Below are positions 22,972-34,204 of a DNA stretch of 64,000 bases, in pieces (positions within the stretch are counted from its first letter, which is position 1; every line of letters begins with the position of its first letter). The stretch is from Apium graveolens (taxonomy: Eukaryota > Streptophyta > Magnoliopsida > Apiales > Apiaceae), in the NCBI RefSeq assembly GCF_009905375.1, contig NC_133647.1:78172231-78236230 (forward strand), written 5' to 3'. The position numbers and the translations under genes were made by a program. The notes beneath the pieces are model-generated. The model had not been told where the DNA came from, made no database searches, and saw only the letters and a program-made list of their open reading frames with translations.

Positions 22972-25900
22972 CTAAGAAAACAAATGAGGGTACTTTTCTC
23001 TCATATCACTTTCTAACTCCCTGGTTGACTCTTTAACCTTTGGGTTTCTCCACAATACTCTTACTAGCTTTACCACTTTATTCCTCAATACTTTCTCCCT
23101 TTCCTCTAGAATTTCTATCAGACTCTCTACATATGACAAATCTGCCTGAAGCTCTATTGGCTCATATTCTATTACATGCCTGGAGTCTGGATTATATTTC
23201 TTAAGCATCGATACATGAAAAATATTGTGAATGTGCTCCATATACGGCGGTAACGCCAACTCGTAAGCTACTTTGCCAACGCGCTTTAGGATCTCAAAGG
23301 GTCCGACATATCTTGGGATTAGCTTCCCTTTCTTCCCAAACCTCGTTAGTCCTTTCCATGGTGATACTTTCAGTAATACCAAGCTTCCTTCTTCAAATTC
23401 CATGTCTTTTCTTGACTGGTCTGTATATTTCCTTTGACGGTCTTGTGCTGCTATCAATCTTTTCTGGATTATTTCAATAACTTCCTTTGTCTGCTGCACC
23501 AATTCAGGTCCAAGTATTTTGCGTTCTCCTACTTCGTCCCAATGCACTGGAGATTTGCATTTGCGTCCATAAAGGGCTTCATAGGGTGGCATTCCAATAC
23601 TGGCGTGATAACTGTTGTTATAAGCAAATTCTACCAGAGATAAATGCTCGTCCTAACTTCCTTTGAAATCAATTGCACAAACACGTAACATATCCTCGAT
23701 TGTCTGGATCGTTCTTTCACTTTGGCCATCCGTCTGGGGGTGATAAGCCATACTCATATTTAATCTTGTTCCCAAACATTCTTGAAAACTTTTCCAAAAT
23801 CTTGAATTAAACCTAGGGTCTCGATCATATACGATAGACACATGAACTCCATGATGAACTACGATTTCCTTCATGTACATATGGACTAGCTTGTCGAGCG
23901 AAAATCTTTCATTTATAGGCAGAAAATGAGCTGACTTGGTAAGTCTATCCACTATAACCCAAATGGCATCATGATTAGCCCTTGTCCTTGGTAATCCAAC
24001 TATGAAATCCATGGTAATATGTTCCCACTTCCACTCTGGAATCTCCAATGGCTGTAACAATCCACTTGGTCTCTGATGCTCTGCTTTAACTCTCTGACAG
24101 GTAAACATTTGCTAACCCATTCCGCAATTTCCCTCTTCATATCTGGCCACCAATAATTCTCCTTCAAATCTCTGTACATCTTGGTACTTCCTGGGTGGAT
24201 GGAATATCTTGAACTATGTGCCTCTTGTAAAATTTCATTCTTTAACTCCGTCACTGGTTGAATCTAAATTCTAGATGAAAACCTCAGAATACCTTGATCA
24301 TCCTTTTGCGTACTTAATTCTTCACCTACCAAACGATTTAGATCTTGATCCATTACATCTTCCTGACATTTCTTTATTTTCTCCAATAACTCCGGTTGGA
24401 ATGTCCTACTGTACACTTTAGCTTCCTCAGGCTTGCAAACTCTAATCTCCAATTCCAATTTCTGAAATTCCTTATATATCTCTTCAGCAACTGATAACTC
24501 ATTTAACCTTTCCTTCCGACTTAACGCGTTTGCTACAACGTTCGCTTTACTGGGATGATAATTAATCGAGCAATCATAATCTTTGATCAATTCTAACCAT
24601 CTCCTTTGCCTCATATTAAGTTCCTTCTGTGTGAATATGTACTTTAAGCTTTTGTGATCCGTGAAAATCTCGCACTTTTCTCCATACAGATTATGTCTCC
24701 AAATCTTCAAAGCGAAAACTATGGCTGCTAGTTCCAAATCATGAGTAGGATACTTCTATTTGTGTGGTTTCAATTGCCTTGACGCATACGCAATCACCTT
24801 ATCGTGCTGCATTAAAACACATCCTAGTCATTTGTGAGAAGCATCGCTATAAATTATGAAATTCCCTTGATCGTCTGGAAGTGACAAAACAGGTTCCGTG
24901 ATTAATCTTTGCTTCAATTCCTGAAAACTTCCTTCGCACTTGTCGTTCCATATAAACTTTTCATTCTTTCGCGTAAGCTTTGTCAGTCGTGTTGCAATCC
25001 TTGAGAAATTCTGGACGAATCGACGATAATATCCCGCCAATCCCAAGAAACTTCTTACCTCGGTGGGTGTTCTCGGTCTCTCCCAATTCGTAATTGCTTC
25101 GATCTTTGCCGGGTCCACTTTGATCCCTTCGTTACTGACTATGTGTCCTAAGAACTGAACTTCCTGTAGCCAAAACTCACACTTCGAGAATTTAGCATAT
25201 AACTTCTTCTTCCTTAACATCTCCAAAGCTGTTTTCAAATGTTCCGCATGATCCTCTTCCGTCTTTGAATAAATTAAAATATCGTCTATAAACACAATAA
25301 CGAACTTGTCCAAATACTCCTTGAAAATTATGTTCATTAAATCCATAAACGCTGCCGAGGCATTAGTCAATCCAAAAGACATTACTAGAAATTCATAATG
25401 TCCATACCTCGTTCTGAAAGCTGTCTTTGGTATATCTTCTGGCTTGATGTTCAGTTGATGATATCCCGATCTTAAATCAATTTTGGAGAAGTACTTGGCT
25501 CCCTTTAATTGGTCAAACAAATCGTCAATCCTAGGTAACAGATACTTGTTCTTGATTATTAGCTTATTGAGTTCTCTATAGTCGATGCACAGTCTCATGC
25601 TTCCATCTTTCTTCTTGACAAATAATATCGGGGCTCCCCACGGGGATACGCTGGGTCTGATTACTCCTTTTTCTAACAACTCCTGCAATTGCTTTGCTAG
25701 CTCTTTCATCTCAACATGTGCCATTCCGTACGGGGCCTTGGATACTGGTTCTGTTCTAGGTGCTAAGTCGATCGCAAACTCAATTTCTGTATCTGGAGGA
25801 AGTCCTGGTAACTCATCGGTAAACACATCTGGAAATTCATTCACTACTGGAATATCTTCAAGTTTTGCTGGCTCCTGACTTCTGTCGATCACATATGCTA

Positions 25901-27573
25901 CGAAATGCTCGCATCCTTGCCGTAATAACTTCTTGGTTTGAATCATTGTTAAGAATTTCTTTACTTGCTTCTGGCCCTTGAACGTTACTATTCTTTCGTC
26001 TGGCGTCTTCACCATTACCTTCTTATTTCGACAATCTATCTGGGCATCGTACTTAGATAACCAATCCATCCCTAATATAATGTCAAATTCTCCTAACTTA
26101 AATGGTATTAAATCTACACAAAACTTACTACCAGAAATCTCAATCTCACAATTCCCACAAACTTGATTAACAGATACACGTTCTTGATTTTCTAATTCCA
26201 CAGTCATCATTTCATTTAAATACTCAACTGGACAATTTAACTTACTAACAAAATCTTGTGAAACAAACGATCGAGTTGCTCCCGAATCTATTAACACTTT
26301 GGCACATAATGAATTCACATTAAGCGTACCTGCCACGACATCCGTATCCTGGATAGCATCCTTCACAGACATGTCAAAAACTCTAGCCCTTGAAGTCTCA
26401 TTCACTGCTGGGGTAGATCCCATAATCCTCAATGCATTACTGACTGGGGCTGGTGTCTTGCAATCCCTGGCTATATGTCCTGGCTTCCCACATTTAAAGC
26501 ACGTAAATCCAATGGCCAGAACCTTCACTGCTGGATTCCGGATAGGCTGATCCTTATTTGCTGGTTCTCTTGCTGGCTGATTTCGGCACTCCCTTGAATA
26601 GTGCCCTTTCTGGTTGCACTTGAAACAAACTACATTCAACTTATTACAAACTCTTCCATGCTTCTTCCCACATACTTGACAATCTGGAAAAGTTAATCTC
26701 AACTTATTCGGCTGATTCGCATTAAATGGACGGTTGCCCTGGCCTCCGTCGCTTGCATTTTGTCTCCTGAAATTAAAATTCCTCCCTGACTGAAACTTGC
26801 CCTTCTTAAAATTTGGAAACTTCCCTGGTTGTGACTGACCCTCATTCCCTTCAAATTTCCTTTTCTTGCTTTCCTTTTCCTTCTGGAACATCTCACTCTC
26901 TGTCTCTGCGATCATAGCCTTCTGTACCACTCCTGCATAGGTATCCAATTCAAAAATGGCTACCTTCCCTCTGATCCATGGTTTCAAACCTTGCTGGAAT
27001 CTTTTAGCCTTCTTCCTGTCAGTATCCACATACGATGGCACATACCTTGACAATTCCTCAAACTTACCCTCAGAATCTGTTACCGACATATTCCCTTGCT
27101 TTAATTCTAAAAACTTCAGCTCCATGTGATCTTAGACAAACTGAGGAAAATACTTTTCTAAAACAAAATCCTTAAACCTCTCCCAAGTAATAACATCTGT
27201 CCCTTCCAATGTCTTCACCATCTCCCACCAATAGGTGGCCTCATTCTTCAGATAGTAACTTGCAAACTCAACCTTCTGTTCTTCCTTTACTTTCACGAAG
27301 GCAAATGTAAACATTTGCTTCAATCGGCTCTAGGGATCCCTTGAATTCTGGTGGGTTTATTGCCTGAAATGTTTTGAAAGTTACCTGGGCATTGGTCCGT
27401 CTTTGTTGTTGTTGTGCCAGGTGAACTGTTTGTTGGGCCAAGATTTGAAGAATCTGGGCTATTGCTGGGTCCATGGGTCCTGGGTTCACATTTGGATTTG
27501 TATCATCTTGGTTGTTATTGTTGTTGGTTTCTTCATTCTGGGGGTTGGTGCGGGTATTTCTTCTAGGAGGCAT
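22972..27573 (-). pseudogene. gag-pol: Element B: gag-pol polyprotein, nearly complete but broken
   Basis: ATG at 27573 (MPPRRNTRTNP) starts gag. The long open frame 27125-24828 (765 codons) holds the gag end, two CCHC zinc knuckles (residues 167-180 [14 protein letters not shown] and 209-222 [14 protein letters not shown]), protease ([10 protein letters not shown], Asp near residue 280), reverse transcriptase ([21 protein letters not shown]) and the start of RNase H (YSDASHK). Integrase follows with HHCC region, D-D-E core and a chromodomain-like end (WRNPKVKEST to EKYPHLFS). Gag packages RNA; pol matures, copies and integrates it. Breaks: a deletion or shift near 27315, stops near 27130, 24826 and 24262, and shifts near 24110 and 23650. 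The zinc knuckles and protease are intact, so this is the best-preserved chromovirus copy here. Confidence 0.95.
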
Positions 27574-28033
27574 TTTTCTGTAAAGAATCAAACAACTTAT
27601 TTAGCTTTTAAACCAAATTCTTTGCAGAAAAGAAAAGTTTTGTAAAACAGAAATATCTCTTTTTGAAAACAGTTATAACTAAGTAAATTGCATGCTTCTT
27701 TACAGAATATAAATAGTTATGAGAAACAGGGTACATGGTATCACAGGGGTATAACTTGTGCAATAAATAAGGTTAAGTAAGACAGCTACAGTAAAATGAA
27801 TGACAATACTGGAAAGGAAAGGTGTTGATATATATAGATCAAAAGTTTTAGGTAGTACAAGCGTAAAGACGCTTCGGAAGTAAAACCAAAAAGGGTACAA
27901 TAACCTACTCACTAGTCAGCATAGCTAGTCTATAAATACAACTCAAAAGTCTACTAATACACACTACACACTACTGCACATACTACACAACCATAATAAC
28001 ACTACTCAGTATCTCCATCACTGGATCTCTGGC

Positions 28034-28546
28034 TCATGGCAAGTCTGGACCTCCAATCTCCTCAAGCTCCTCTAGAACCCACTTAGCCCACTCCACTAGG
28101 AAATCAGGAGTGATGTCCTCATGTGTAGCCTCAGCAATCCTCACAGCAGCTGCTCTACGGAACGCCTGGAGCCTCTCTCTAAGTCGCCTCTCACCACTCC
28201 CAACCTCTCTGGTACGCATGATATGCAATAACTCCTGGATCTGACCCTGTAGGAATCACTGCTCCATAAGGAAAGCCTCAAACTGATGATATGGGACAGG
28301 ATAGGAAGAGAACTGGAAAGGTACACCTGTAACTGAGTGACTAGTAAATCCTAAATCAGCAGGTGGGGGTCCTCTGACAGGTGGCCTCATGCCTGGAGGT
28401 GGAATAGCCTGCAGTGGTACGGGCTGCAACACAGGTGGAGGTAGTATAGCCAACACAGGTGGAACAACAGGACGTGGATCTGATAAGGGTATCCCAACTG
28501 AAGGCTCTGAGTGATCAGCTGATACGAGGATAAAAGAGTCGGCCAT
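28034..28546 (-). pseudogene. Element B: proline-rich leader ORF upstream of gag
   Basis: Between primer site and gag a 170-codon minus-strand frame runs from ATG 28546 (MADSFILVSADHSEPSVG) to a stop at 28034. A single TGA at about 28256-28258, probably a former CGA, interrupts it. Residues 20-75 are rich in Pro (PPVLQPVPLQAIPPPGMRPP). The second half is charged and likely helical (RRLRERLQAFRRAAAVRIAE, LVEWAKWVLEELEEI). It aligns in plan and key residues with the leader ORF of element C (VPYH, RLQ, final helix). No known domain is recognised. About 460 bp separate it from gag. Its presence in two families argues that it was once selected. The remaining leader, 27574-28033, shows no other gene. 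Confidence 0.6.
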
Positions 28547-28728
28547 CGCTGCTATCTGAAATCATATCGCAATATAAGAATCTCGAACCATAACACGGAT
28601 TACACTAATACCTGTTATACCGAAGCACTCAACCTCTCGACATTCTATCTTTCTATTCCTTACTTCTAATCCTAACCCTCTACCCATTCCCGTCAACCTA
28701 GGCTTGTGTCAGTGACTTATAACCTGTA

Positions 28729-28740
28729 GCTCTGATACCA
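28729..28740 (-). promoter_or_regulatory. Primer-binding site of element B (tRNA-iMet)
   Basis: TGGTATCAGAGC on the minus strand, four bases after the LTR end, is complementary to the 3' end of plant initiator-Met tRNA and primes minus-strand synthesis. Confidence 0.9.
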
Positions 28741-28744
28741 AACC

Positions 28745-30843
28745 TTTGGCGCCCTCCAAACCCGGGTCAGAAGTTTGGGGTCCACACACACCTTATTTAT
28801 AACCTGCTTATAACAATAATAAAGATAATAATCATATGCAGTGACCCTACTTACCAACTACCACGGACTGCAACAGGTTAAAGTATGCACACAAGCCAAA
28901 CACATCTACTTATATTACAAACCATTCAAATCCCAACTATCCAACTCATAACTGAGTATTAAACATTATTACAAACTTTTACAAACTCAAATTATCCCAA
29001 AAGAAGCCTACTAGTTTAATTCGATCAACCTGAACCCCTAGCTCTCGCGCTGGACTGGGGATCCTCGGTACCAACCGGTTCCTTCTTAACTGGAAAAGAA
29101 TAGAAACAATATCACACAAATGAGCTAACTAGCTCAGCAAGTCACAATGACAAAACTGAGAATAATGATCATCAGGTGAACATGGTTATGATATCAACTG
29201 AACAATGGATTATGATTTAGAATTGGATAATTATATTTTCATGTTAAAAATCAAGGTTAGGCTGCTGATCAGTCACGCACTAACCCCGAGAAAAGCACAC
29301 AACACTGCTCTAACAACTGGATCTAAGGCACACATTGGCCTAACTTGACCATTATATGGCCTGACCACAAATCTGGTCCACAATTTTATAAAAATAATCC
29401 AATTCTAATATAATAACAGAATAAGCAATAATAAACAATAACCAGAATCATTAACAACAATTGACGTTCAATAATGAAATGGTTTTAATCTGCATAAGGA
29501 TCAAAAGAACATTTTCAAAGTTTGGATGCTAGGTAATGAAAGAATTGGCTAACAATGAATCAATGTTTCAGGGTTTCAAGGATTTGGTCTTTCAAAGCGT
29601 AAAATACAAAGGTTTGAATGTGTAAGCAATCTGGTTCAGTGTTTAATATTTAGTTTGTATGTATTTGTGGAGTAGTATCGTATATTTGAGGTTCGTGTTT
29701 GGGTAAACAACAATCAATGGTCTAGAAAGAATCAGGTTACGGCTCAAGATCAATAACTGGAATCAAGGTTTAGGGTTCAGTGCTTCAAAGCACTTGCAAT
29801 ATAAAATAGGAATATCAGTCACGACAATATCTCGAGAAAGATCAGAACACTTGCCTGGTATTAGCTTACTACACTGCACTCGCTTCCAATCACAATCGTC
29901 TTACTCCTCAACTACCTGTTTCCCTTTCCTACGTCTTGCCTCTTCTTAATTTCTGCAGTAAAACGAAGCTCAGAATCTGGTAGAACACTTCAAATCCTTC
30001 GTTTTGGTTATTCAAGCTTTGAAAACAGAGATCGGTAACGCCTTCGTTTTGCTGTTTGATTCTTAGAACAGTTTATGAAATTAGGGTTTTCTCTGAAAAT
30101 TATAAAATTAACTATCTGCAAATGATTTTGATACGAAATAAAATACGGGAAAAGGCTATTTAAAATTACGGAAAATTAGTATCCCTTTGGATCATTCCGG
30201 ATATAAAACAGTACGTTTATTTATAAAAACTGATCCAAACGGTATCGGTTTTCGGGATAATTATCCAAACCAGTACAATTTGTACTGCAGTCTTGGTCTC
30301 AGCGCCTGGTTACACGTACTATGAGGTGATAATTGGGATAGTTTAAGAAAAAGCTCCCGTTCATCGAAAATACGGGTTTTATTGATTTACCGAAACGAAT
30401 ATTATATCGAAAATGTTGCGCCGGGACCCGCGTAGGACAAACCGTACGCCGGATCGAAAAAGTCGAAACATGGAATATGCTCGAAATATTACAATTAGGT
30501 TAGGAAGGAGTTCTCGGAAGAGTTTCGGGTTCCAAAAACGTAACAACAGATGACGTCGGTTGGTTCCCGTTTTTATAAAATAGATTTTAAATACTCGGAA
30601 AAAGATTTTATAAATTTCATATGATTTTTATAAATCCATAAATCAACATAAAAATAATTTGAAAGATATGACAATAATCTATATTTTATTTTGGACATAT
30701 AAAAATTAAAATACTCAATTAATAATATATTTAAACGTCCAGACACATTTAACACTTAACAATTAATTCACATAATGGATACTGAACACATATATTAATC
30801 ATTTATTAATAACATAATTACACGATATATCCCGGATATTACA
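28745..30843 (-). repeat. 5' LTR of element B (2,099 bp)
   Basis: Minus-strand start TGTAATATCC at 30843 and end GGAGGGCGCCAAA at 28745, just before the primer site. It shares the 1.34 kb deletion seen in the 3' LTR. The inverted repeat box lies at 30271-30287. The TATA position reads TTTAAATAG. The end CAAA, in place of CACA, looks like a point change. Confidence 0.94.
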
Positions 30844-30848
30844 TCGCA

Positions 30849-32754
30849 TGCTGCCATCTTTCTTCTTCACGAACAATACCGGTGCACCCCACGGGGATAC
30901 ACTGGGTCTTATGATGCATTGTATTGATAATTCTTTCATTTCGACTGGTTCCATTCGATACGGAGCTTTCAAAACTGGTTTTGTACCTAGCGCTAAGTTA
31001 ATCGTAAATTCAATTTCTCGGTCTGGTGGTAACCCTGGAAGCTCATTTGGAAAAACGTCAGTAAATTCACACACAACTGGAATATCTTCTATTTTGGGAC
31101 TTCCCTTCTCGGTATCTAACACGTAAGCTATATACATCTCACATCCCTGTCGAAGCAATCGTTTGGTCTGCATTGCTGTCAAAAATTTCTTCCGCTATTT
31201 TTCCCCTTTGAACATTACCGTTGCATTTTCCGCAGTTCATAATTTTACTTTCTTGCTCGCGCAATCGATCTGAGCATTATGACAAGCTAACCAATCCATT
31301 CCAAAAATGACGTGAAACTCTCCTAACTTAAAAAGAATCAAGTCTACGGAGAAGTGATGTCCGGCTATTTCTATATCGCATGCAGGACACACTCGGTCTA
31401 GTGGAACTTGGTCGTCATTCGCTAATTTTATAATTAACGTCTCGCCCAACCATTCAATTTCCCAATGTAACTTATCAAGGAATTCTTCAAAAATAAATGA
31501 ACGGGTAGCTCCAGAATCAATTAATACTTTTGAACTTACGGAATTCACCAAAAGCGTACCTGTAATTATACTAAGGCTCTACACTGCTTCTTTCATTGTC
31601 ATGTTGAAAGTTCTTGCTCTGGGTTGATTAGGCGGCGGTGGAGGAGGTAATGCCAACACTTTTAGAATACTAGCTGTCATTGCTGGTCCTTTGCAATTTA
31701 TAGCGATATGCCCTTTCTTTCCACACTGGAAGCAAGTAATTTCTGTTGTTTTTCCTGTTAAACATTAGTTAGAATAGTGGCCTTTCTGCTTATATTTGAA
31801 ACATGTCACATCCGCTTTGATACAGACGCCAGTATGTTTCCGTCCACAAGTTCTGCAGTACGGCACTGGGACTCTGACAATTCCCTGCTGGCTGGGGGCT
31901 TAAAAACGATTATCTGTTTTCTGGATACCTTGTCTTATCCTTTTAAAATTCAAATTTGTCCGGGCTTGAAATCCCTGCTTCCTGCTGGAGTAGCTTTTGA
32001 AACTTCCTTGTCCTCTTTCCTTTTGAGATCTTTCACTTTCTCCCTCAATAATCAGGGCTTTCTGGACTACGGCGGTATACATCGTTAATTCAAAAACTTC
32101 AACTTGCCCACGGATCCACGGTCGTAATCCTTCTTGAAACCTTTGGACTCGATTTTCTTCAGTATCAACTTGTTATGGGACAAAGATAGACAACTCAGTA
32201 AATCTGGCATCATACTCTGTCACGGACATACTTCCCTGCTTCAATTCCAAAAACTTAATCTGCATTTGATTTCTCACAGAGTGAGAAAAATGTTTTTCTA
32301 TAAACAACTCTTTAAACCTATCCCATGCAATAACATCTTCACCTTCTAAAGCCTTCTTAGATTCCCACCAATAATTTGCTTCTCCTTTCAACAAATAACT
32401 AGCAAAGTCGGTCTTCTGGTCTTCACCTACCTTCACTAGCGCAAATGCTTTCTCTATTTCTTTCAACCAAGTGGTAGCCTTAATAGGATCAGTTTTTCCA
32501 TCAAATTCTGGAGGTTTAACCGACTAAAACTGTTTGAAAGTAACAATAGGTACAGCTGGTGGCATCTGGGGCTCAGGATGAGGTGGCTGTTGTAACATTT
32601 GCTGTTGAATCTGCTGCTGCTGTTGCTGCATCTGCTGTTGCATCATTACCATCTATTGTTGTATCAGACGGAACATTTGGTTCATGGTATCATTAGTCTG
32701 TTCTTTGGGGTTGCTGTTAGAAGTCTCAGTCATAGTCTTTCTCTTGGGTGCCAT
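30849..32754 (-). pseudogene. gag-pol: Element C: gag, protease and start of reverse transcriptase
   Basis: ATG at 32754 (MAPKRKTMTETSN) starts gag, with a Gln-rich run (MQQQMQQQQQQIQQQM) near 32600-32660. The gag core follows (WLKEIEKAFALVKVGEDQKT, ANYWWESKKALEG), then a CCHC knuckle (CFQCGKKGHIAINC) near 31690-31730, protease with [10 protein letters not shown] at about 31515, and the start of reverse transcriptase ([10 protein letters not shown]) where element B enters. Stops and shifts occur near 32530, 32170, 31900, 31770 and 31200. It is the upstream half of the polyprotein that resumes at 20831. Confidence 0.92.
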
Positions 32755-33271
32755 TTGCTGATAATAAAATAAGTGATGTCTTTTTAACAGTTTATTAAAC
32801 AATTGACAGTAGGTAAGAAAACAATTTATCCTGTATTAACAAAATTTGAATAATAGTTCGGAAAAAGATAAACAGTTTTACTTAACATAAAAACAGGAAG
32901 TATAAACAGTTTATGTTAATATAAAGACAGGAAATGTAAGTAGTTAAATCAAAATTTTGGTCCTCTCTTTTTTTCGATAAAATTTAAAGTACGGAAAGCT
33001 GTAAAATAATAAAGTAAAGGTAAATACTGTAAAACTGTAAAGACTGAAATTTAAATATAAAAAAATTTGGAAAGTTCATTTTATATATATGTGACACCAG
33101 CCTCGGGTGTTGGTGCTTGGTACAAAAAGTCTCGCTCTGCTGGTCATGGCTACTGCTACTAGTCAGACTACTACTACAAGTCAAGCTGCTACTACACATA
33201 TACACACTATACAAGCTGCATCTATGTACATATGTCATCTCTACTACATCAGTCCCCTAGTAGTTGAAATC

Positions 33272-34011
33272 TCAGAACCCTGGCGGAATACGCCTCAGCT
33301 CGTCTCGAAGTATCTGAACCAACGTCTGTGCTAAACGGAAAATCCTATAAAACTCCGTAAAAGAAGGCGGCCCGTCATATGTCAAAGCATCTAACTCCCA
33401 TGTAGCACTCATCAATGCAGACTATAACCTCTGTCTCATCATATAATCTGGATGTAATGCGCTAGTGGTCCTCGGTCTCTCTGATCAAACAAATGCATAA
33501 TCGCTCTATACTGAGCTCTCCAGTACTCAGCGTCATCTCTCATAACAATGTACTCATGATACGGTACCATATGTGGCTGTGCAACATGTCCTACTGACTC
33601 CTGTGACTGAACCCTCGGTATCCCTGCACCCTGCTGTGGAGCTCCTAACTATAACTCTATCTTATGCTCACCCGTACCCTCGACTGGAACCATCTGAAAT
33701 ATCTCTGGCTCTGGAGCATATACTGGTATAGGAGGTAACACTGGTGGTGGTGGAAGCTTTGGCTCAATCCCTGGTATGAACTGATACTCTACTGGAAATG
33801 GAGGTGGAAGCATCGGCTCGAAGAACTCTAACGGATCAAACATCTCAACAGGATCATGAACTATCCCTGACACTGGTGGTGCTGGCTCCTGGGGCAATGG
33901 TGGAGGAGGTGAAAGAGGTGGAAACATATACTCAAATACTGGTGGAACCACTGGTGCAACTGGTCCTGTCACAATCCTCTCGGATGAACCTGAATATCCT
34001 GATGATGCCAT
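33272..34011 (-). pseudogene. Element C: proline-rich leader ORF upstream of gag
   Basis: From ATG 34011 (MASSGYSGSSERIVTG) a Pro-rich frame runs to about 33650 (VVPPVFEYMFPPLSPPPPLP). It is broken by stops and at least one shift and then continues with VPYHEYIVMRDDAEYWRAQ, MMRQRL, and a final helix TEFYRIFRLAQTLVQILRDE, ending TGA at 33272. Restored length would be about 245 residues, longer than the 170 of element B. The order (Pro-rich N-part, VPYH, Gln/Arg-rich helix, acidic-basic terminal helix) matches element B. No known domain is recognised. The leader also holds AT-rich DNA without genes at 32755-33271 and 34012-34188. Confidence 0.5.
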
Positions 34012-34188
34012 CTGATAATATACCAAAGAAAGAAGAAAGGTCACTAAATCATTCCTAGAACTAATACTTCCTATCCTAATCTTATCTAAATCCTAACACT
34101 ACTCTTTCTAGTTGACTGTTCCTATCCTATGTGATCTTCATATCTTATCTTAACCCTAATGTTCTTATTTTCAGGGACCAAACCTACA

Positions 34189-34200
34189 GCTCTGATACCA
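34189..34200 (-). promoter_or_regulatory. Primer-binding site of element C (tRNA-iMet)
   Basis: TGGTATCAGAGC on the minus strand, four bases from the LTR end, identical to the site of element B. Confidence 0.9.
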
Positions 34201-34204
34201 AACC

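Larger units (their letters stand above)
20832..30843 (-). mobile_element. Element B: complete Tekay-type Ty3/gypsy retrotransposon nested in C
   Basis: The 10,012 bp element has two LTRs, primer site, leader ORF, gag-pol and polypurine tract. It is flanked by the 5 bp duplication TCGCA (20827-20831 and 30844-30848). It split the C reverse transcriptase inside the conserved [15 protein letters not shown] motif. Its LTRs differ by about 2 percent over the first 480 bp, so it is a fairly recent insertion. Coding capacity is lost through several stops and shifts, yet one 765-codon frame remains open. It belongs to the same lineage as A but to a subfamily with shortened LTRs. Confidence 0.96.

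Noticed and set aside
25585..25878. Plus-strand frames opposite the gag-pol of element B (25585-25878, 25978-26166, 26299-26550)
   Set aside because: They are shadows of a strongly supported polyprotein on the minus strand.
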